From contig NZ_JAQISN010000001.1 in NCBI RefSeq assembly GCF_037450285.1, positions 248,001-312,000 of the forward strand: 64,000 nt of DNA, read 5' to 3'. The notes below the pieces were generated by a model. It worked only from the letters and a program-made list of their open reading frames with translations, was not told the origin of the DNA and did not search any database. The stretch's first letter is position 1. Every line of letters starts with the position of its first letter. The stretch comes from Erwinia sp. SLM-02. Lineage in GTDB: Bacteria > Pseudomonadota > Gammaproteobacteria > Enterobacterales > Enterobacteriaceae. A program made the position numbers and the translations under genes. Shown here in pieces: positions 1 through 8,598 of this stretch.

Positions 1-135
1 TGTCAGGGGTTCTGCCGGGCGGAGCAGGCCATCTTCAGTGAGGTGCTGGAAGCCGACGTGGTGCGTGTTGAACATATTCTCAGCCAGGCGCGACGCTGCG
101 CCTACCGGGTGCAGCACGGGGATGAATCACGCTGA
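1..135 (+). CDS. C-terminal end of a SufR/ArsR-like transcriptional regulator (partial)
   Basis: Only the last 44 codons are in the window, ending in TGA at 133-135. The peptide has cysteines at local residues 1, 5 and 33 and a Glu-His-Ile-Leu segment before a second cysteine-containing stretch. This arrangement resembles the C-terminal metal or Fe-S binding part of SufR-like winged-helix regulators (COG2345 type). The N-terminal DNA-binding part lies outside the window, so the family call is tentative. The gene converges on adhP, 38 bases away, and no obvious terminator separates them. Confidence 0.45.
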   Translation, partial: CQGFCRAEQAIFSEVLEADVVRVEHILSQARRCAYRVQHGDESR

Positions 136-173
136 GAATGCTGGCCTGCGGGAGCAGGCCAGAGGATGCGGGC

Positions 174-1190
174 TTATTTCGCCCCGGTAAAATCAATCAC
201 CATACGGCCAACGATAGTGCCGCTTTCCATTTCGTGGAAGATGGTGTTGATATCCTCCAGAGGACGGCGGGTGACCTTCGGCAGCACTTTGCCTTCGGCT
301 GCAAACTGGAAGGCTTCGGCGAGATCTTCGCGGGTGCCGACCAGCGAACCCACGACCTGAATACCGTCCAGCACCAGGCGCGGGATGTTCAGACTCATGG
401 ACTCCGGCGGCAGGCCAACCGCCACGATGCGGCCACCGGCGCGCATGGCATCCACCGCGGAGTTAAAGGCGGCTTTGGCAACGGCCGTGACCACTGCCGC
501 GTGAGCGCCGCCAACGCGTTCCTGAATCAGCTTCGCCGCGTCTTCAGTGCGCGAGTTAATCACCATATCCGCGCCCATATCTTTCGCGAACTGCAGCTGC
601 GAATCGTTGACGTCAACGGCAATCACCTTGGCGTTAAAGACGTTTTTTGCATACTGCAGCGCCAGGTTGCCCAGGCCGCCAAGGCCGTAGATCACCAGCC
701 ATTTACCCGGCGCAATACCGGAGACTTTCACCGCTTTATAGGTAGTCACCCCGGCGCAGGTCACGCTGCTTGCCGCAGCGGAGTCCAGACCGTCCGGCAC
801 TTTTACCGCGTAGTCCGCCACCACGATGCACTCTTCCGCCATGCCGCCGTCGGCGGTGTAGCCCGCGTTGATGACTTCACGGCACAGGGTTTCGTTACCG
901 CTGTTACAGTATTCACAGTGCCCACAGCCCTTGAAGAACCAGGCCACGCTGGCGCGGTCGCCGGGTTTCAGGGAGGTGACGCCCGGGCCGATTTCCTTCA
1001 CCACGCCAACGCCTTCATGCCCAAGAATAACCCCGGTTTTATCACCGAAATCACCGTTTTTCACATGCAGGTCGGTATGGCAAACGCCACAGCAATCCAT
1101 TTTCAGCAGCGCTTCGCCGTGCTTGAGCGGGCGGAGGGTCTTTTCGACAACGTTCACTTTATGATCGTGAGTCACTACAGCAGCTTTCAT
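174..1190 (-). CDS. adhP: Zinc-dependent alcohol dehydrogenase AdhP
   Basis: This 338-residue cytoplasmic medium-chain dehydrogenase interconverts ethanol and acetaldehyde (and other primary alcohols) with NAD. The catalytic zinc site is visible as Cys37 in CGVCHTD and His58-Glu59 in GHEG. The structural zinc site is the four-cysteine lobe Cys89, Cys92, Cys95 and Cys103. A Rossmann motif GLGGLG follows near residue 170. Length and sequence match the enterobacterial AdhP family closely. It is a single gene: the ybcJ terminator lies upstream on the same strand, and its own promoter must lie in 1191-1356. The start ATG gives the usual MKAAVV beginning. Confidence 0.93.
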   Translation of the reverse strand: MKAAVVTHDHKVNVVEKTLRPLKHGEALLKMDCCGVCHTDLHVKNGDFGDKTGVILGHEGVGVVKEIGPGVTSLKPGDRASVAWFFKGCGHCEYCNSGNETLCREVINAGYTADGGMAEECIVVADYAVKVPDGLDSAAASSVTCAGVTTYKAVKVSGIAPGKWLVIYGLGGLGNLALQYAKNVFNAKVIAVDVNDSQLQFAKDMGADMVINSRTEDAAKLIQERVGGAHAAVVTAVAKAAFNSAVDAMRAGGRIVAVGLPPESMSLNIPRLVLDGIQVVGSLVGTREDLAEAFQFAAEGKVLPKVTRRPLEDINTIFHEMESGTIVGRMVIDFTGAK

Positions 1191-1356
1191 GCTTAACCTC
1201 TTCCGTTTAACAGGGGGGATAAGGCAGGGTAACGCCTGCTGCCGGTAATTTATTGATATGAATCAAGTCTCAACGGAGTAATCATTTATGGGTAGGGGAA
1301 TGGCGGGATCTTGAGCGGGTTGCCGGAAAAAAGGAGATCGGCGGTTGACATCGGCA

Positions 1357-1388
1357 TAAAAAAGCCGCATTCCCGAAGGGTAGCGGCT
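1357..1388 (-). terminator. Rho-independent terminator downstream of folD-ybcJ
   Basis: Read on the minus strand, a GC-rich hairpin (AGCCGC pairing with GCGGCT, with an inner CCC/GGG pair and a GAA-type loop) is followed directly by six T residues. It lies about 50 bases after the ybcJ stop and before the adhP promoter region, so it should end the folD-ybcJ transcript. Confidence 0.8.
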
Positions 1389-1439
1389 CAGCGTGGTAAA
1401 CAGGCGAAGTTCACGCCTGTTTGATGCATTTGTCGGGCA

Positions 1440-1652
1440 TCAGGCGGTAACGGTAACCTGATTGCCATCGAATTCGACGGTCTGACCGGCAACGATTTTG
1501 CAACGCTTGCGGGTTTCCACCGCGCCGTTGACGGTGACGTAACCGTCGGCAATCAGGGATTTAGCCATCGCGCCGCTTTCAACCCAGCCTTCCAGCTTCA
1601 GCAGGTCGCAGAGATCCACATGTGGGTGATCGCCAAGGGAAAAGGTTGCCAT
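1440..1652 (-). CDS. ybcJ: S4-domain RNA-binding protein YbcJ
   Basis: A 70-residue protein made of little more than one S4 RNA-binding fold: Lys-Leu-Glu-Gly-Trp near residue 20, then SGAMAKSLIADG and a VTVNGAVETRKRCKI stretch typical of the family. E. coli YbcJ has the same length and a proposed role with RNA or the ribosome; the exact function is not established. Its ATG overlaps the folD TAA by one base, so the pair is translationally coupled, the same arrangement as in E. coli. Confidence 0.9.
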   Translation of the reverse strand: MATFSLGDHPHVDLCDLLKLEGWVESGAMAKSLIADGYVTVNGAVETRKRCKIVAGQTVEFDGNQVTVTA

Positions 1653-2518
1653 TATTCTACTGCTCCATCATCGCTGCCTTCACAGGCCTGCAGGGTATTC
1701 TGAATCAGGGTGGCCACGGTCATGGGACCGACGCCGCCCGGAACCGGGGTGATATAGGAAGCACGCTCGGACGCGGCTTCAAACTCCACGTCGCCGACCA
1801 CTTTGCCGCTTTCCAGGCGGTTGATGCCAACATCGATTACGATCGCGCCTGGCTTAATCCATTCGCCGGGAATAAAGCCGGGTTTGCCAACGGCAACCAC
1901 CAGCAGGTCGGCGTGCTCTACGTGGTGGCGCAGGTTTTTGGTGAAGCGGTGGGTCACTGTGGTGGTGCAACCGGCCAGCAGCAGCTCCATGCTCATCGGG
2001 CGGCCGACGATATTCGAGGCACCGACGACCACGGCATTCAGGCCGAAGGTATCGATATTGTAGCGCTCCAGCAGCGTCACAATGCCGCGCGGCGTGCACG
2101 GGCGCAGCTTTGGCGCACGCTGGCACAGGCGACCCACGTTATAAGGGTGGAAGCCGTCCACATCCTTCGCCGGAGAGATATGCTCCAGCACCTTCACGTT
2201 GTCAATGCCGGCCGGCAGCGGCAGCTGCACCAGAATACCGTCAATGGCCGGATCGTTATTCAGCTCGGTAATCAGGTCCAGCAGTTCGGCTTCGCTGGTC
2301 GTTGCGGGCAGATCGTAAGAGCGGGAGAGGAAGCCCACCTCTTCACAGGCACGACGTTTGCTGCCGACATAGATTTGCGACGCCGGGTTCTCACCAACCA
2401 GAACTACGGCCAGGCCAGGCGCACGTTTACCGGCCGCCAGACGCTGCTGTACTTTTTCCGCAACCTCTTGTCGCACCTGCTGCGCAATCGTTTTACCGTC
2501 AATAATTTTTGCTACCAT
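1652..2518 (-). CDS. folD: Bifunctional methylenetetrahydrofolate dehydrogenase/cyclohydrolase FolD
   Basis: This 288-residue cytoplasmic enzyme interconverts 5,10-methylene-THF, 5,10-methenyl-THF and 10-formyl-THF with NADP, supplying one-carbon units for purines and formyl-Met-tRNA. The active-site Tyr50 and Lys54 (YVGSK) are present, as are the PLPAGID and GPMTVATL signatures. Length equals the E. coli protein. It is the first gene of a two-gene unit with ybcJ. Its neighbour tRNA-Arg(UCU) is also next to folD in E. coli, which supports synteny. Confidence 0.96.
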   Translation of the reverse strand: MVAKIIDGKTIAQQVRQEVAEKVQQRLAAGKRAPGLAVVLVGENPASQIYVGSKRRACEEVGFLSRSYDLPATTSEAELLDLITELNNDPAIDGILVQLPLPAGIDNVKVLEHISPAKDVDGFHPYNVGRLCQRAPKLRPCTPRGIVTLLERYNIDTFGLNAVVVGASNIVGRPMSMELLLAGCTTTVTHRFTKNLRHHVEHADLLVVAVGKPGFIPGEWIKPGAIVIDVGINRLESGKVVGDVEFEAASERASYITPVPGGVGPMTVATLIQNTLQACEGSDDGAVE

Positions 2519-2699
2519 CAGAGAGGGGATCCATCTGTGTTGAGTTAAATCGGGGATTGGCTCTATTTTGGCAGAAGCGGGCGCTGCTGTCAGGCAGAGA
2601 TTGGCAGGATATCGTTCATTACTTCGTCATCGGGTGGCGAAAGGCGGTAAAATCGTTGACTAAGCGGATGTTGACCGTATAATCCGACCCACTCACCGT

Positions 2700-2776
2700 G
2701 CGCCCTTAGCTCAGCTGGATAGAGCACCGGCCTTCTAAGCCGTAGGTCACAGGTTCGAATCCTGTAGGGCGTACCA
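2700..2776 (+). tRNA. argU: tRNA-Arg (anticodon UCU), argU-like
   Basis: A full cloverleaf can be drawn. The anticodon loop CTTCTAA gives anticodon TCT, the T arm has GGTTCGAATCC, and the 3' CCA is encoded. It reads the rare AGA codon. The acceptor stem pairs GCGCCCT with AGGGCGT, so position 1-72 is a G-U wobble. This locus is a known integration site in E. coli (prophage DLP12), and an integrase remnant follows it here. Confidence 0.95.
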
Positions 2777-2799
2777 TTAAATATCAATGCTTTAACCAT

Positions 2800-3081
2800 T
2801 CTCAATCCTGCCTGATTTTCTCCCTGTGTCGTATTTGTGTTGTTGTCACTCAAAAGTGCGTCAATTTTGCGAGCATATTCGGTCAGACGAATTGGTGCCG
2901 GGTGTGCATATCGCTGTACCATGTCGATGCTTTCCCATCCGCCCATTATTCTGCAACGCCGACAGAGGCACTCCGGCCTGAACCAGCCAGCCCATGTATG
3001 CCACAGGGCATGGAGGAAAAAGTTTTCAATACCGACACGTTTTAACGCTAATCTCCAGGCAGTTTTAGGGCCAGCCTGCAT
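2800..3081 (-). pseudogene. Remnant of a phage-type tyrosine recombinase (integrase), C-terminal part
   Basis: The minus strand encodes a fragment resembling the C-terminal catalytic region of phage integrases: a motif of the form H-x-L-R-H-T appears as HALWHT, so the conserved Arg is now Trp, and GGWES is followed by MVQRYAH with the active-site Tyr region kept. Between them, the expected QAGVPLSALQ lies in another frame, readable only if one base is restored before it and one removed after it. The N-terminal half is missing. The open frame runs on into the tRNA and that part is not protein. The remnant sits just 3' of tRNA-Arg, as expected for an element that entered there. Confidence 0.75.
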
Positions 3082-3423
3082 TTTTATTACCGCTGTGGTT
3101 GCCGCTCCGTCACTTTATTGCTCGATGAGAGTAGCTGTTATAAATAAATCAGTTTTTCCCTGATAAATAACATTAAAAATTACACTTAAAATTACTTTTT
3201 CACGCATCGATTTAATTGGATTTAATAATTCATATTAAATAAATGCGCATTGTCGTTAGCACGAATAATTAATAAATCCAGGCAAAGCCAATCATAATGT
3301 TTCGTGTGGGTAAATTTTTAGAATGCGTATCATTGCAAGTCATTTTTATTGATATTAATCAATCTCAGTTGTTGCACGCTGAGATTATGGCTGACTGATA
3401 ATGATTATAAACAGGATGCAAAA
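3082..3423. other. AT-rich intergenic region upstream of frc
   Basis: No gene is supported here. The stretch is strongly AT-rich compared with the core genes to the left. It holds the likely promoter of the oxalate operon and an inverted repeat described separately. No second copy of the tRNA 3' end was seen. Confidence 0.5.
3361..3386. promoter_or_regulatory. Inverted repeat upstream of frc, possible operator
   Basis: AATCTCAG and CTGAGATT form perfect 8-base arms around a 10-base spacer, 37 bases before the frc start codon. There is no T run after it, so it is not a terminator. A regulator-binding site or leader hairpin is possible; no regulator gene lies nearby. Confidence 0.35.
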
Positions 3424-4674
3424 ATGAAACTTCCCTTAGAAGGCATAAAAGTTATTGATTTTACTGGTGTGCAGGCGGGTCCATCATGCACACAAATGCT
3501 GGCCTGGTTAGGTGCTGATGTACTAAAGATTGAAATGCCGGGTAAAGGAGATGTCACCCGTCAGCAATTACGCGATATACCAGGAAAGGATGGGCTTTAC
3601 TTTACCATGCTAAATTCTAATAAACGATCGTTAGAATTAAATACTAAAACGCCGGAAGGAAAGGAAATCCTTACAAAATTATTAAGTAAAGCAGATGTTT
3701 TTGTAGAAAATTTCGCTCCCGGTTCTCTGGAAAGAATGGGGTTTGGCTGGGAATCTTTACAAGAAATTAATGCAAGATTGATTTATGGCACCATTAAGGG
3801 ATTTCCAGAGAACTCTCCCTATGGCGATCTAAAAACCTATGAGGATATAGCACAGGCTGCGGGCGGGGCTGCATCCGTCACCGGGCTTATTGAGGGAACT
3901 CCGCTAATGTCAGGAGCTGCCGTAGGAGATTCCAATACTGGGATGCACCTTCTCATTGGAATTTTAACGGCGATCATTCATCGAGAAAAAACCGGGAAAG
4001 GGCAGAAGGTTTACATGTCAATGCAGGATGCAGTGATGAACCTGTGCCGTGTAAAATTTCGCGATCAGCAGCGCCTTGAACGAAATGGTGAATTAACAGA
4101 GTACCCACAATATCCCCATAAGCCTTTTGGCGATACGGTTCCTCGTGGTGAGAACGCTTCAGGATCGGGCGTACCTGGCTGGATGCTTAAATGCAAAAAC
4201 TGGAAAACAGATCCCAACGATTATGTTTATGTCATCTTCCAACCGTGGGGATGGAAAGACGTCTGTAACGTAATCGGAAAACCTGAATGGATTACAGACC
4301 CTGAATTTGCAACACCAGAGGCAAGAATTCCTCATCTTTTTGACGTTTATAATGCAGTCGAATCATGGACAATCGATAAAGATAAACATGAAGTTGTTGA
4401 AATTATGCGTAAGTCTGAAATTCCCTGTGGTCCCGTTTTAACGACAAAAGAGCTTATGTATGATAAATCACTCCGGAAAAACGGTTCAGTGGTTGAGGTC
4501 GAACATAAGGAACGAGGTTCATATTTTACTATTGGATGCCCACAAAAATTTTCAGCATTCACTCCAAAAATCACAGGATCACCGTTGCTTGGAGAACACA
4601 ATGTAGAGGTGCTCACCGATTTGGGATATACAGAACAACAGATAAAAACGCTTAAAGAGAAAGGTGTAATTTGA
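3424..4674 (+). CDS. frc: Formyl-CoA:oxalate CoA-transferase
   Basis: A 416-residue class III CoA-transferase that moves CoA from formyl-CoA to oxalate, giving oxalyl-CoA for decarboxylation. Length is identical to E. coli Frc and the sequence follows it throughout (VIDFTGVQAGPSCTQ, LNSNKRSLELNTKT, DSNTGMHLLIG). The catalytic Asp169 is in GDSNTG. The ATG at 3424 is chosen because AGGA precedes it at good distance and it gives the family's N terminus; upstream in-frame extension is not conserved-looking. It is first in an operon with oxc, a second CoA-transferase and a membrane protein. Base composition is AT-rich, suggesting transfer. Confidence 0.95.
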   Translation: MKLPLEGIKVIDFTGVQAGPSCTQMLAWLGADVLKIEMPGKGDVTRQQLRDIPGKDGLYFTMLNSNKRSLELNTKTPEGKEILTKLLSKADVFVENFAPGSLERMGFGWESLQEINARLIYGTIKGFPENSPYGDLKTYEDIAQAAGGAASVTGLIEGTPLMSGAAVGDSNTGMHLLIGILTAIIHREKTGKGQKVYMSMQDAVMNLCRVKFRDQQRLERNGELTEYPQYPHKPFGDTVPRGENASGSGVPGWMLKCKNWKTDPNDYVYVIFQPWGWKDVCNVIGKPEWITDPEFATPEARIPHLFDVYNAVESWTIDKDKHEVVEIMRKSEIPCGPVLTTKELMYDKSLRKNGSVVEVEHKERGSYFTIGCPQKFSAFTPKITGSPLLGEHNVEVLTDLGYTEQQIKTLKEKGVI

Positions 4675-4824
4675 ATGTTCATAATTCATTCTCTGTGAAT
4701 GAATTTATCCTGTCTTTATATTTTTATAAAATATCCATGATCTTTTTTTAATGTGAATTGCAACGCCAGATGATTAATCTATCAATCACCACCTAACTGT
4801 ATCGCGAGTCAAAGGGGAATAGAA

Positions 4825-6522
4825 ATGTCAGAGTTGCAGCAGGAAAAAGTAATAGATGGTTTTAATCTTGTTGTTAAGGCAATGAAGATCAATAAAATAA
4901 CGGAGATATATGGTGTTGCCGGAATACCTGTAACTGATTTAATGCGGCTGGCGCAAGAGAATGGAATTAAATACTATGGTTTCCGTCATGAAACCTCTGC
5001 CGGATTTGCCGCGGCAAGTAGTGGATATTTACAACAGTGGCCAGGTGTCTGTATGACAGTCTCTGCGCCGGGATTTCTGAATGGTATGGTCGCGCTGGCA
5101 AATGCGACCACCAATGGTTTTCCGATGATCTTAATTTCAGGCTCTTCCAATCGCGCAATTGTTGATTTGAAGCAAGGTGACTATGAAGAGCTGGACCAAA
5201 TGAATTCAGCAACGCCCTATGCTAAGGCCGCATATCGTATCAACAGAGTAGAAGATATCGGTATAGGCATTGCTCGAGCTATTCGCACCTCGCTATCTGG
5301 CCGCCCTGGCGGTGTTTATTTGGATTTACCTGCCGCGCTACTCCCTGCCGTTATGCCATATGAAAGTGGACTTGCCTCGCTTATTACAGTGACCGATCCT
5401 GCCCCTGCTCAGTTTCCCTCTGAACACGCGGTAAAGCAGGCGATTGATCTACTCCGCACGGCCAAAAGACCCATCGTGGTCATAGGAAAAGGGGCTGCCT
5501 ACGCCCGGGTAGAGCATGATTTGAAAACGTTTATTGAGGACGCATCGCTTCCCTTCCTGCCAATGTCCATGGCTAAAGGACTGCTGCCAGATTTGCATCC
5601 TCTGTCCGCTGCAACTGCAAGATCTCTTGTTTTGGGCAAAGCAGATGTCGTTCTGCTAATAGGAGCAAGATTAAACTGGTTATTAAGTCATGGTAAACCG
5701 CCTCTGTGGGCTGAAACGGCAAAAATAATTCAGTTAGAGATTGACTCTGTTGAAATTGATTCTAATCGTCGAATTGATGTTCCTGTTGTTGGCGATGTGG
5801 CTTCTACCATGAAGCTAATACTGAAAGAGTTCGCGAAGGGGACATTTAAAGCACCTAAAGAATGGCTGGACGTGATAAGCATCAAGAAAAAAGAAAACGC
5901 AGAAAAAATGGCGAGCCGTTTAGAAAATCGCACTGTTCCAATGAATTTCTTCACCGCTTTATCAACGGTAAATAAAGTTATGCAGACCTTCCCTGATGCC
6001 TGTCTTGTTTCTGAAGGTGCGAATACTCTGGACGTTGGACGCAATTTAATTGATATAAAAAAACCCCGGCACCGTCTGGACAGTGGGACGTGGGGAACCA
6101 TGGGGATCGGCATGGGCTATGCCATTGCGGCAGCTGTCACACAACAATCACCGGTTGTTGCTTTAGAAGGCGACAGCGCATTTGGCTTTTCGGGTATGGA
6201 CGTTGAGACGATTTGTCGTTATGAATTGCCGGTTACGATAATCGTTATGAATAATGGGGGGATTTATCGTGGAGATGATATTAACCGTTTCAATAAAGGC
6301 GATCCCGGGGTGACCACTTTGATGGCTTCAGCACGATACGATGTGATGATGGAAGCATTTGGAGGTGCGGGTTATAACGCAACAACTCCCGATGAGCTTG
6401 AAACACAACTTAATAAAGCAATAACTTCTGGCAAACCATCCCTTATCAACGTACTTATCGATATTCATGCTGGTACTGAGAGTGGTCATCTTAAAAAACT
6501 CAATACAACACAGGGTAAATAA
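4825..6522 (+). CDS. oxc: Oxalyl-CoA decarboxylase
   Basis: A 565-residue thiamine-diphosphate enzyme that converts oxalyl-CoA to formyl-CoA and CO2, consuming a proton and so helping acid tolerance. The catalytic Glu56 is present in FRHETSAGFAA. The TPP/Mg motif is near residues 450-485 (EGDSAFGFSG followed by NNGG). E. coli Oxc is 564 residues. An AAGGGGA ribosome site precedes the ATG. The 150-base gap after frc shows no terminator, so co-transcription is likely. Formyl-CoA from this step feeds back into the frc reaction, so the pair forms a cycle that releases formate and CO2. Confidence 0.95.
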   Translation: MSELQQEKVIDGFNLVVKAMKINKITEIYGVAGIPVTDLMRLAQENGIKYYGFRHETSAGFAAASSGYLQQWPGVCMTVSAPGFLNGMVALANATTNGFPMILISGSSNRAIVDLKQGDYEELDQMNSATPYAKAAYRINRVEDIGIGIARAIRTSLSGRPGGVYLDLPAALLPAVMPYESGLASLITVTDPAPAQFPSEHAVKQAIDLLRTAKRPIVVIGKGAAYARVEHDLKTFIEDASLPFLPMSMAKGLLPDLHPLSAATARSLVLGKADVVLLIGARLNWLLSHGKPPLWAETAKIIQLEIDSVEIDSNRRIDVPVVGDVASTMKLILKEFAKGTFKAPKEWLDVISIKKKENAEKMASRLENRTVPMNFFTALSTVNKVMQTFPDACLVSEGANTLDVGRNLIDIKKPRHRLDSGTWGTMGIGMGYAIAAAVTQQSPVVALEGDSAFGFSGMDVETICRYELPVTIIVMNNGGIYRGDDINRFNKGDPGVTTLMASARYDVMMEAFGGAGYNATTPDELETQLNKAITSGKPSLINVLIDIHAGTESGHLKKLNTTQGK

Positions 6523-6578
6523 TATAACAAAGCCAGAGTGGTAAGAATTTGGATAACCATTTTAAAAAGGATATTGAA

Positions 6579-7751
6579 ATGCAAAGACAAAAAGACCACA
6601 TCGCAGGAAACATTAATCCGAAACGAAAAGGGCCACTGTCCAATATTACAGTGGTTGATTTAACTCATGTGATTAATGGTCCTTTTGCAACATCGATCCT
6701 GGCTGACTTAGGCGCCCGGGTTATTAAAGTTGAACCCCCGCAAGGGGATGATACTCGTAAAAATGGACCTTATATCGGAAATAAATCCCTATATTTTTCA
6801 TGCGTTAACCGTGGAAAAGAAAGCGTTGTTTTAAATCTGAAAGAAGATAAAGACAAAAAAATATTCATCAACATGGTTTCGAAAGCAGATGTCGTTGTTG
6901 AAAACTTCCGGCCTGGCGTGATGGACAGGTTAGGATTTTCTTTCGATGAGCTGAAGAAAATTAATCCACAAATTATTTACGCTGCATCTTCGGGGTTTGG
7001 CCATTCCGGGCCTATGGCTAATTATCCCGCGTATGACACCATTATTCAGGGAATAAGTGGGTTAATGGATGCAACAGGATTCCCCGACGGCCCCCCAACA
7101 AGAGTGGGCACATCAGTCTCTGATATTGCTGCCGGTCTTTATCTTTACGCAGGTATAGTGACGGCATTGTTAGACCGCGAGCATACGGGAAAAGGCATGC
7201 AGGTCGATATTGCCATGCTGGATGCTACCATCGCTTTTCTTGAACATCCGTTCATGGCCTATGCTGCAACCGGTAAAGGGCCTGAGCGAATCGGTAATCG
7301 ACATCCCTCAATGGCACCGTTTGATACCTTCCAGGCTAGCGATAAATCTTTTGTAATATGCTGCGGCAATGATCATCTTTTTAGCTTACTTTGCACAAAT
7401 CTGGCCATTCCTGAACTTATCGATCATCCTCATTATAAGACGAATGTTTTACGAACCCAAAACCAGTCTTCCTTAAAATCCGCGCTAGAGGCCGTTCTGA
7501 TTACAAGAACGGCGCAGGAGTGGATAGATTATCTTGATGCTGCGGGTGTACCTGTCGGCCCTATCCTGGATGTTGCTGAAGCGGTGGAGCATCCCCAATC
7601 GCAGGCGCGAAATATGGTAGTGACGGCAGGAGGATTGAAAATGCCCGGCAATCCGATAAAGCTGTCTGCCTATGATGATCCCACCATACGTGGCGCGGCA
7701 CCGGAGCTTGATGAACATGGACAACGTATACGAGAAGAGTTCAAATCATGA
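6579..7751 (+). CDS. yfdE: Class III acyl-CoA transferase, YfdE-like (probable acetyl-CoA:oxalate CoA-transferase)
   Basis: A 390-residue class III CoA-transferase, about 380 residues being usual. The family pattern is present: VVDLTHVINGPFAT near residue 25, the conserved Val-Glu-Asn-Phe-Arg-Pro-Gly, and the catalytic Asp182 in TSVSDIAAGLY. In E. coli the frc-oxc cluster also ends with such an enzyme, which uses acetyl-CoA to activate oxalate, so the same role is inferred. The ATG at 6579 is preferred over a TTG 30 bases upstream because AAGG lies 8 bases before it. It overlaps the next gene by ATGA. The specific CoA donor cannot be read from sequence. Confidence 0.8.
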   Translation: MQRQKDHIAGNINPKRKGPLSNITVVDLTHVINGPFATSILADLGARVIKVEPPQGDDTRKNGPYIGNKSLYFSCVNRGKESVVLNLKEDKDKKIFINMVSKADVVVENFRPGVMDRLGFSFDELKKINPQIIYAASSGFGHSGPMANYPAYDTIIQGISGLMDATGFPDGPPTRVGTSVSDIAAGLYLYAGIVTALLDREHTGKGMQVDIAMLDATIAFLEHPFMAYAATGKGPERIGNRHPSMAPFDTFQASDKSFVICCGNDHLFSLLCTNLAIPELIDHPHYKTNVLRTQNQSSLKSALEAVLITRTAQEWIDYLDAAGVPVGPILDVAEAVEHPQSQARNMVVTAGGLKMPGNPIKLSAYDDPTIRGAAPELDEHGQRIREEFKS

Positions 7752-8434
7752 TCCCATCAAAGGACGCGGTGGAGTTTAAAGAGTACCTTCGCCTTATTGC
7801 CGTAACCGCCTCAGGGGCAATGACGGAAGTTGTCTGCTATGCGGATGCGGGGCATATGTATGCCGGGATTATGACCGGAAATACAGTGCAGTTAGGATGG
7901 CTTTTTTGGGCCGGAGAGTGGGCCAAAGTTATACCTCTGCTACTGGTTATTATGTGTTTCGCTATGGGATGTGTAATCAGTCAGATATTACGCTGCAAGC
8001 ATGTATCAATAACCTCTATCTATGGATTGATGCTAATACTTTTGCTTGCCGCCAGTTTTTTAAGACTGCACTCTTCTCTGAGAGTATGGCTGGAAATGCC
8101 TGTCCTTTCATTTACGGTTGCAATTCAGGCCGTCGCTTTCCCCAGATTTGATAGTGTCGGTCTGCAAACAGTGGTTACCACCAATAACATTGTTAAATTC
8201 ACTACTGGCTTAGTAAGTTATTATATTTATCCATCCATTGATAAGGAAAAAAGGCCGCTGGCAGCTGATGTGTGGATACCCGGCGTGTGCTGGTTTACGT
8301 TTATTATCTCGGCAGGGATGGGAGGATGGCTGGTTAAAAACACTAACAGTCCGTTAATTGGATCGATTTTAATTATTTCCATATTTTTTGGCCTGAGTGT
8401 TTGTTTGAGGCGGCGGCGAGATTCATTCTTATGA
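7748..8434 (+). CDS. DUF1275 (YoaK-type) inner-membrane protein in the oxalate operon
   Basis: A 228-residue membrane protein with about six hydrophobic segments and the DUF1275 signatures: a Gly/Ala-rich first helix with a DAGHMYAGIMTGNTVQLG stretch near residues 35-55 and a TTNNIVKF segment near 140. Function of the family is unknown. It starts in an ATGA overlap with the CoA-transferase, so it is translationally coupled to the oxalate pathway. In E. coli a different carrier-type protein, YfdV, is in this cluster, which makes transport of oxalate or formate the obvious but unproven guess. Composition is AT-rich like its partners. Confidence 0.75.
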   Translation: MIPSKDAVEFKEYLRLIAVTASGAMTEVVCYADAGHMYAGIMTGNTVQLGWLFWAGEWAKVIPLLLVIMCFAMGCVISQILRCKHVSITSIYGLMLILLLAASFLRLHSSLRVWLEMPVLSFTVAIQAVAFPRFDSVGLQTVVTTNNIVKFTTGLVSYYIYPSIDKEKRPLAADVWIPGVCWFTFIISAGMGGWLVKNTNSPLIGSILIISIFFGLSVCLRRRRDSFL

Positions 8435-8468
8435 AAATCGGCAGTACTGAGGAATCGACGGTCGATAA

Positions 8469-8498
8469 GCGATGCTGATGCAGCGTTTTCAGCATCGC
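8469..8498. repeat. Inverted repeat after the oxalate operon
   Basis: GCGATGCTGA and TCAGCATCGC are perfect 10-base arms around a 10-base loop. No T run follows. It may be a remnant of a mobile element end or a 3' stabilising hairpin at the right edge of the AT-rich island. Confidence 0.4.
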
Positions 8499-8536
8499 AA
8501 TACCCATCTTCGTAAAGCTCTTTGAACCTCGAATTC

Positions 8537-8564
8537 AAAAAAACCACCCCTGAAGGTGGTTTTT
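8537..8564. terminator. Bidirectional terminator between the oxalate operon and the MFS gene
   Basis: ACCACC pairs with GGTGGT around a CCTGAA loop, with an A run on the left and TTTTT on the right. It therefore works in both directions, for the plus-strand oxalate operon and the converging minus-strand transporter. Confidence 0.85.
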
Positions 8565-8598
8565 CCGCGTAATGAGAATCAAGGTAACCCTCAAATCC

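Noticed and set aside
138..1196. Long plus-strand frame across adhP
   Set aside because: It is the opposite-strand shadow of adhP, whose zinc motifs and codon use identify it as the real gene.
2590..2800. Continuation of the integrase frame through tRNA-Arg on the minus strand
   Set aside because: The peptide is the translation of the tRNA complement, a common annotation artefact; no protein is likely to be made from it.
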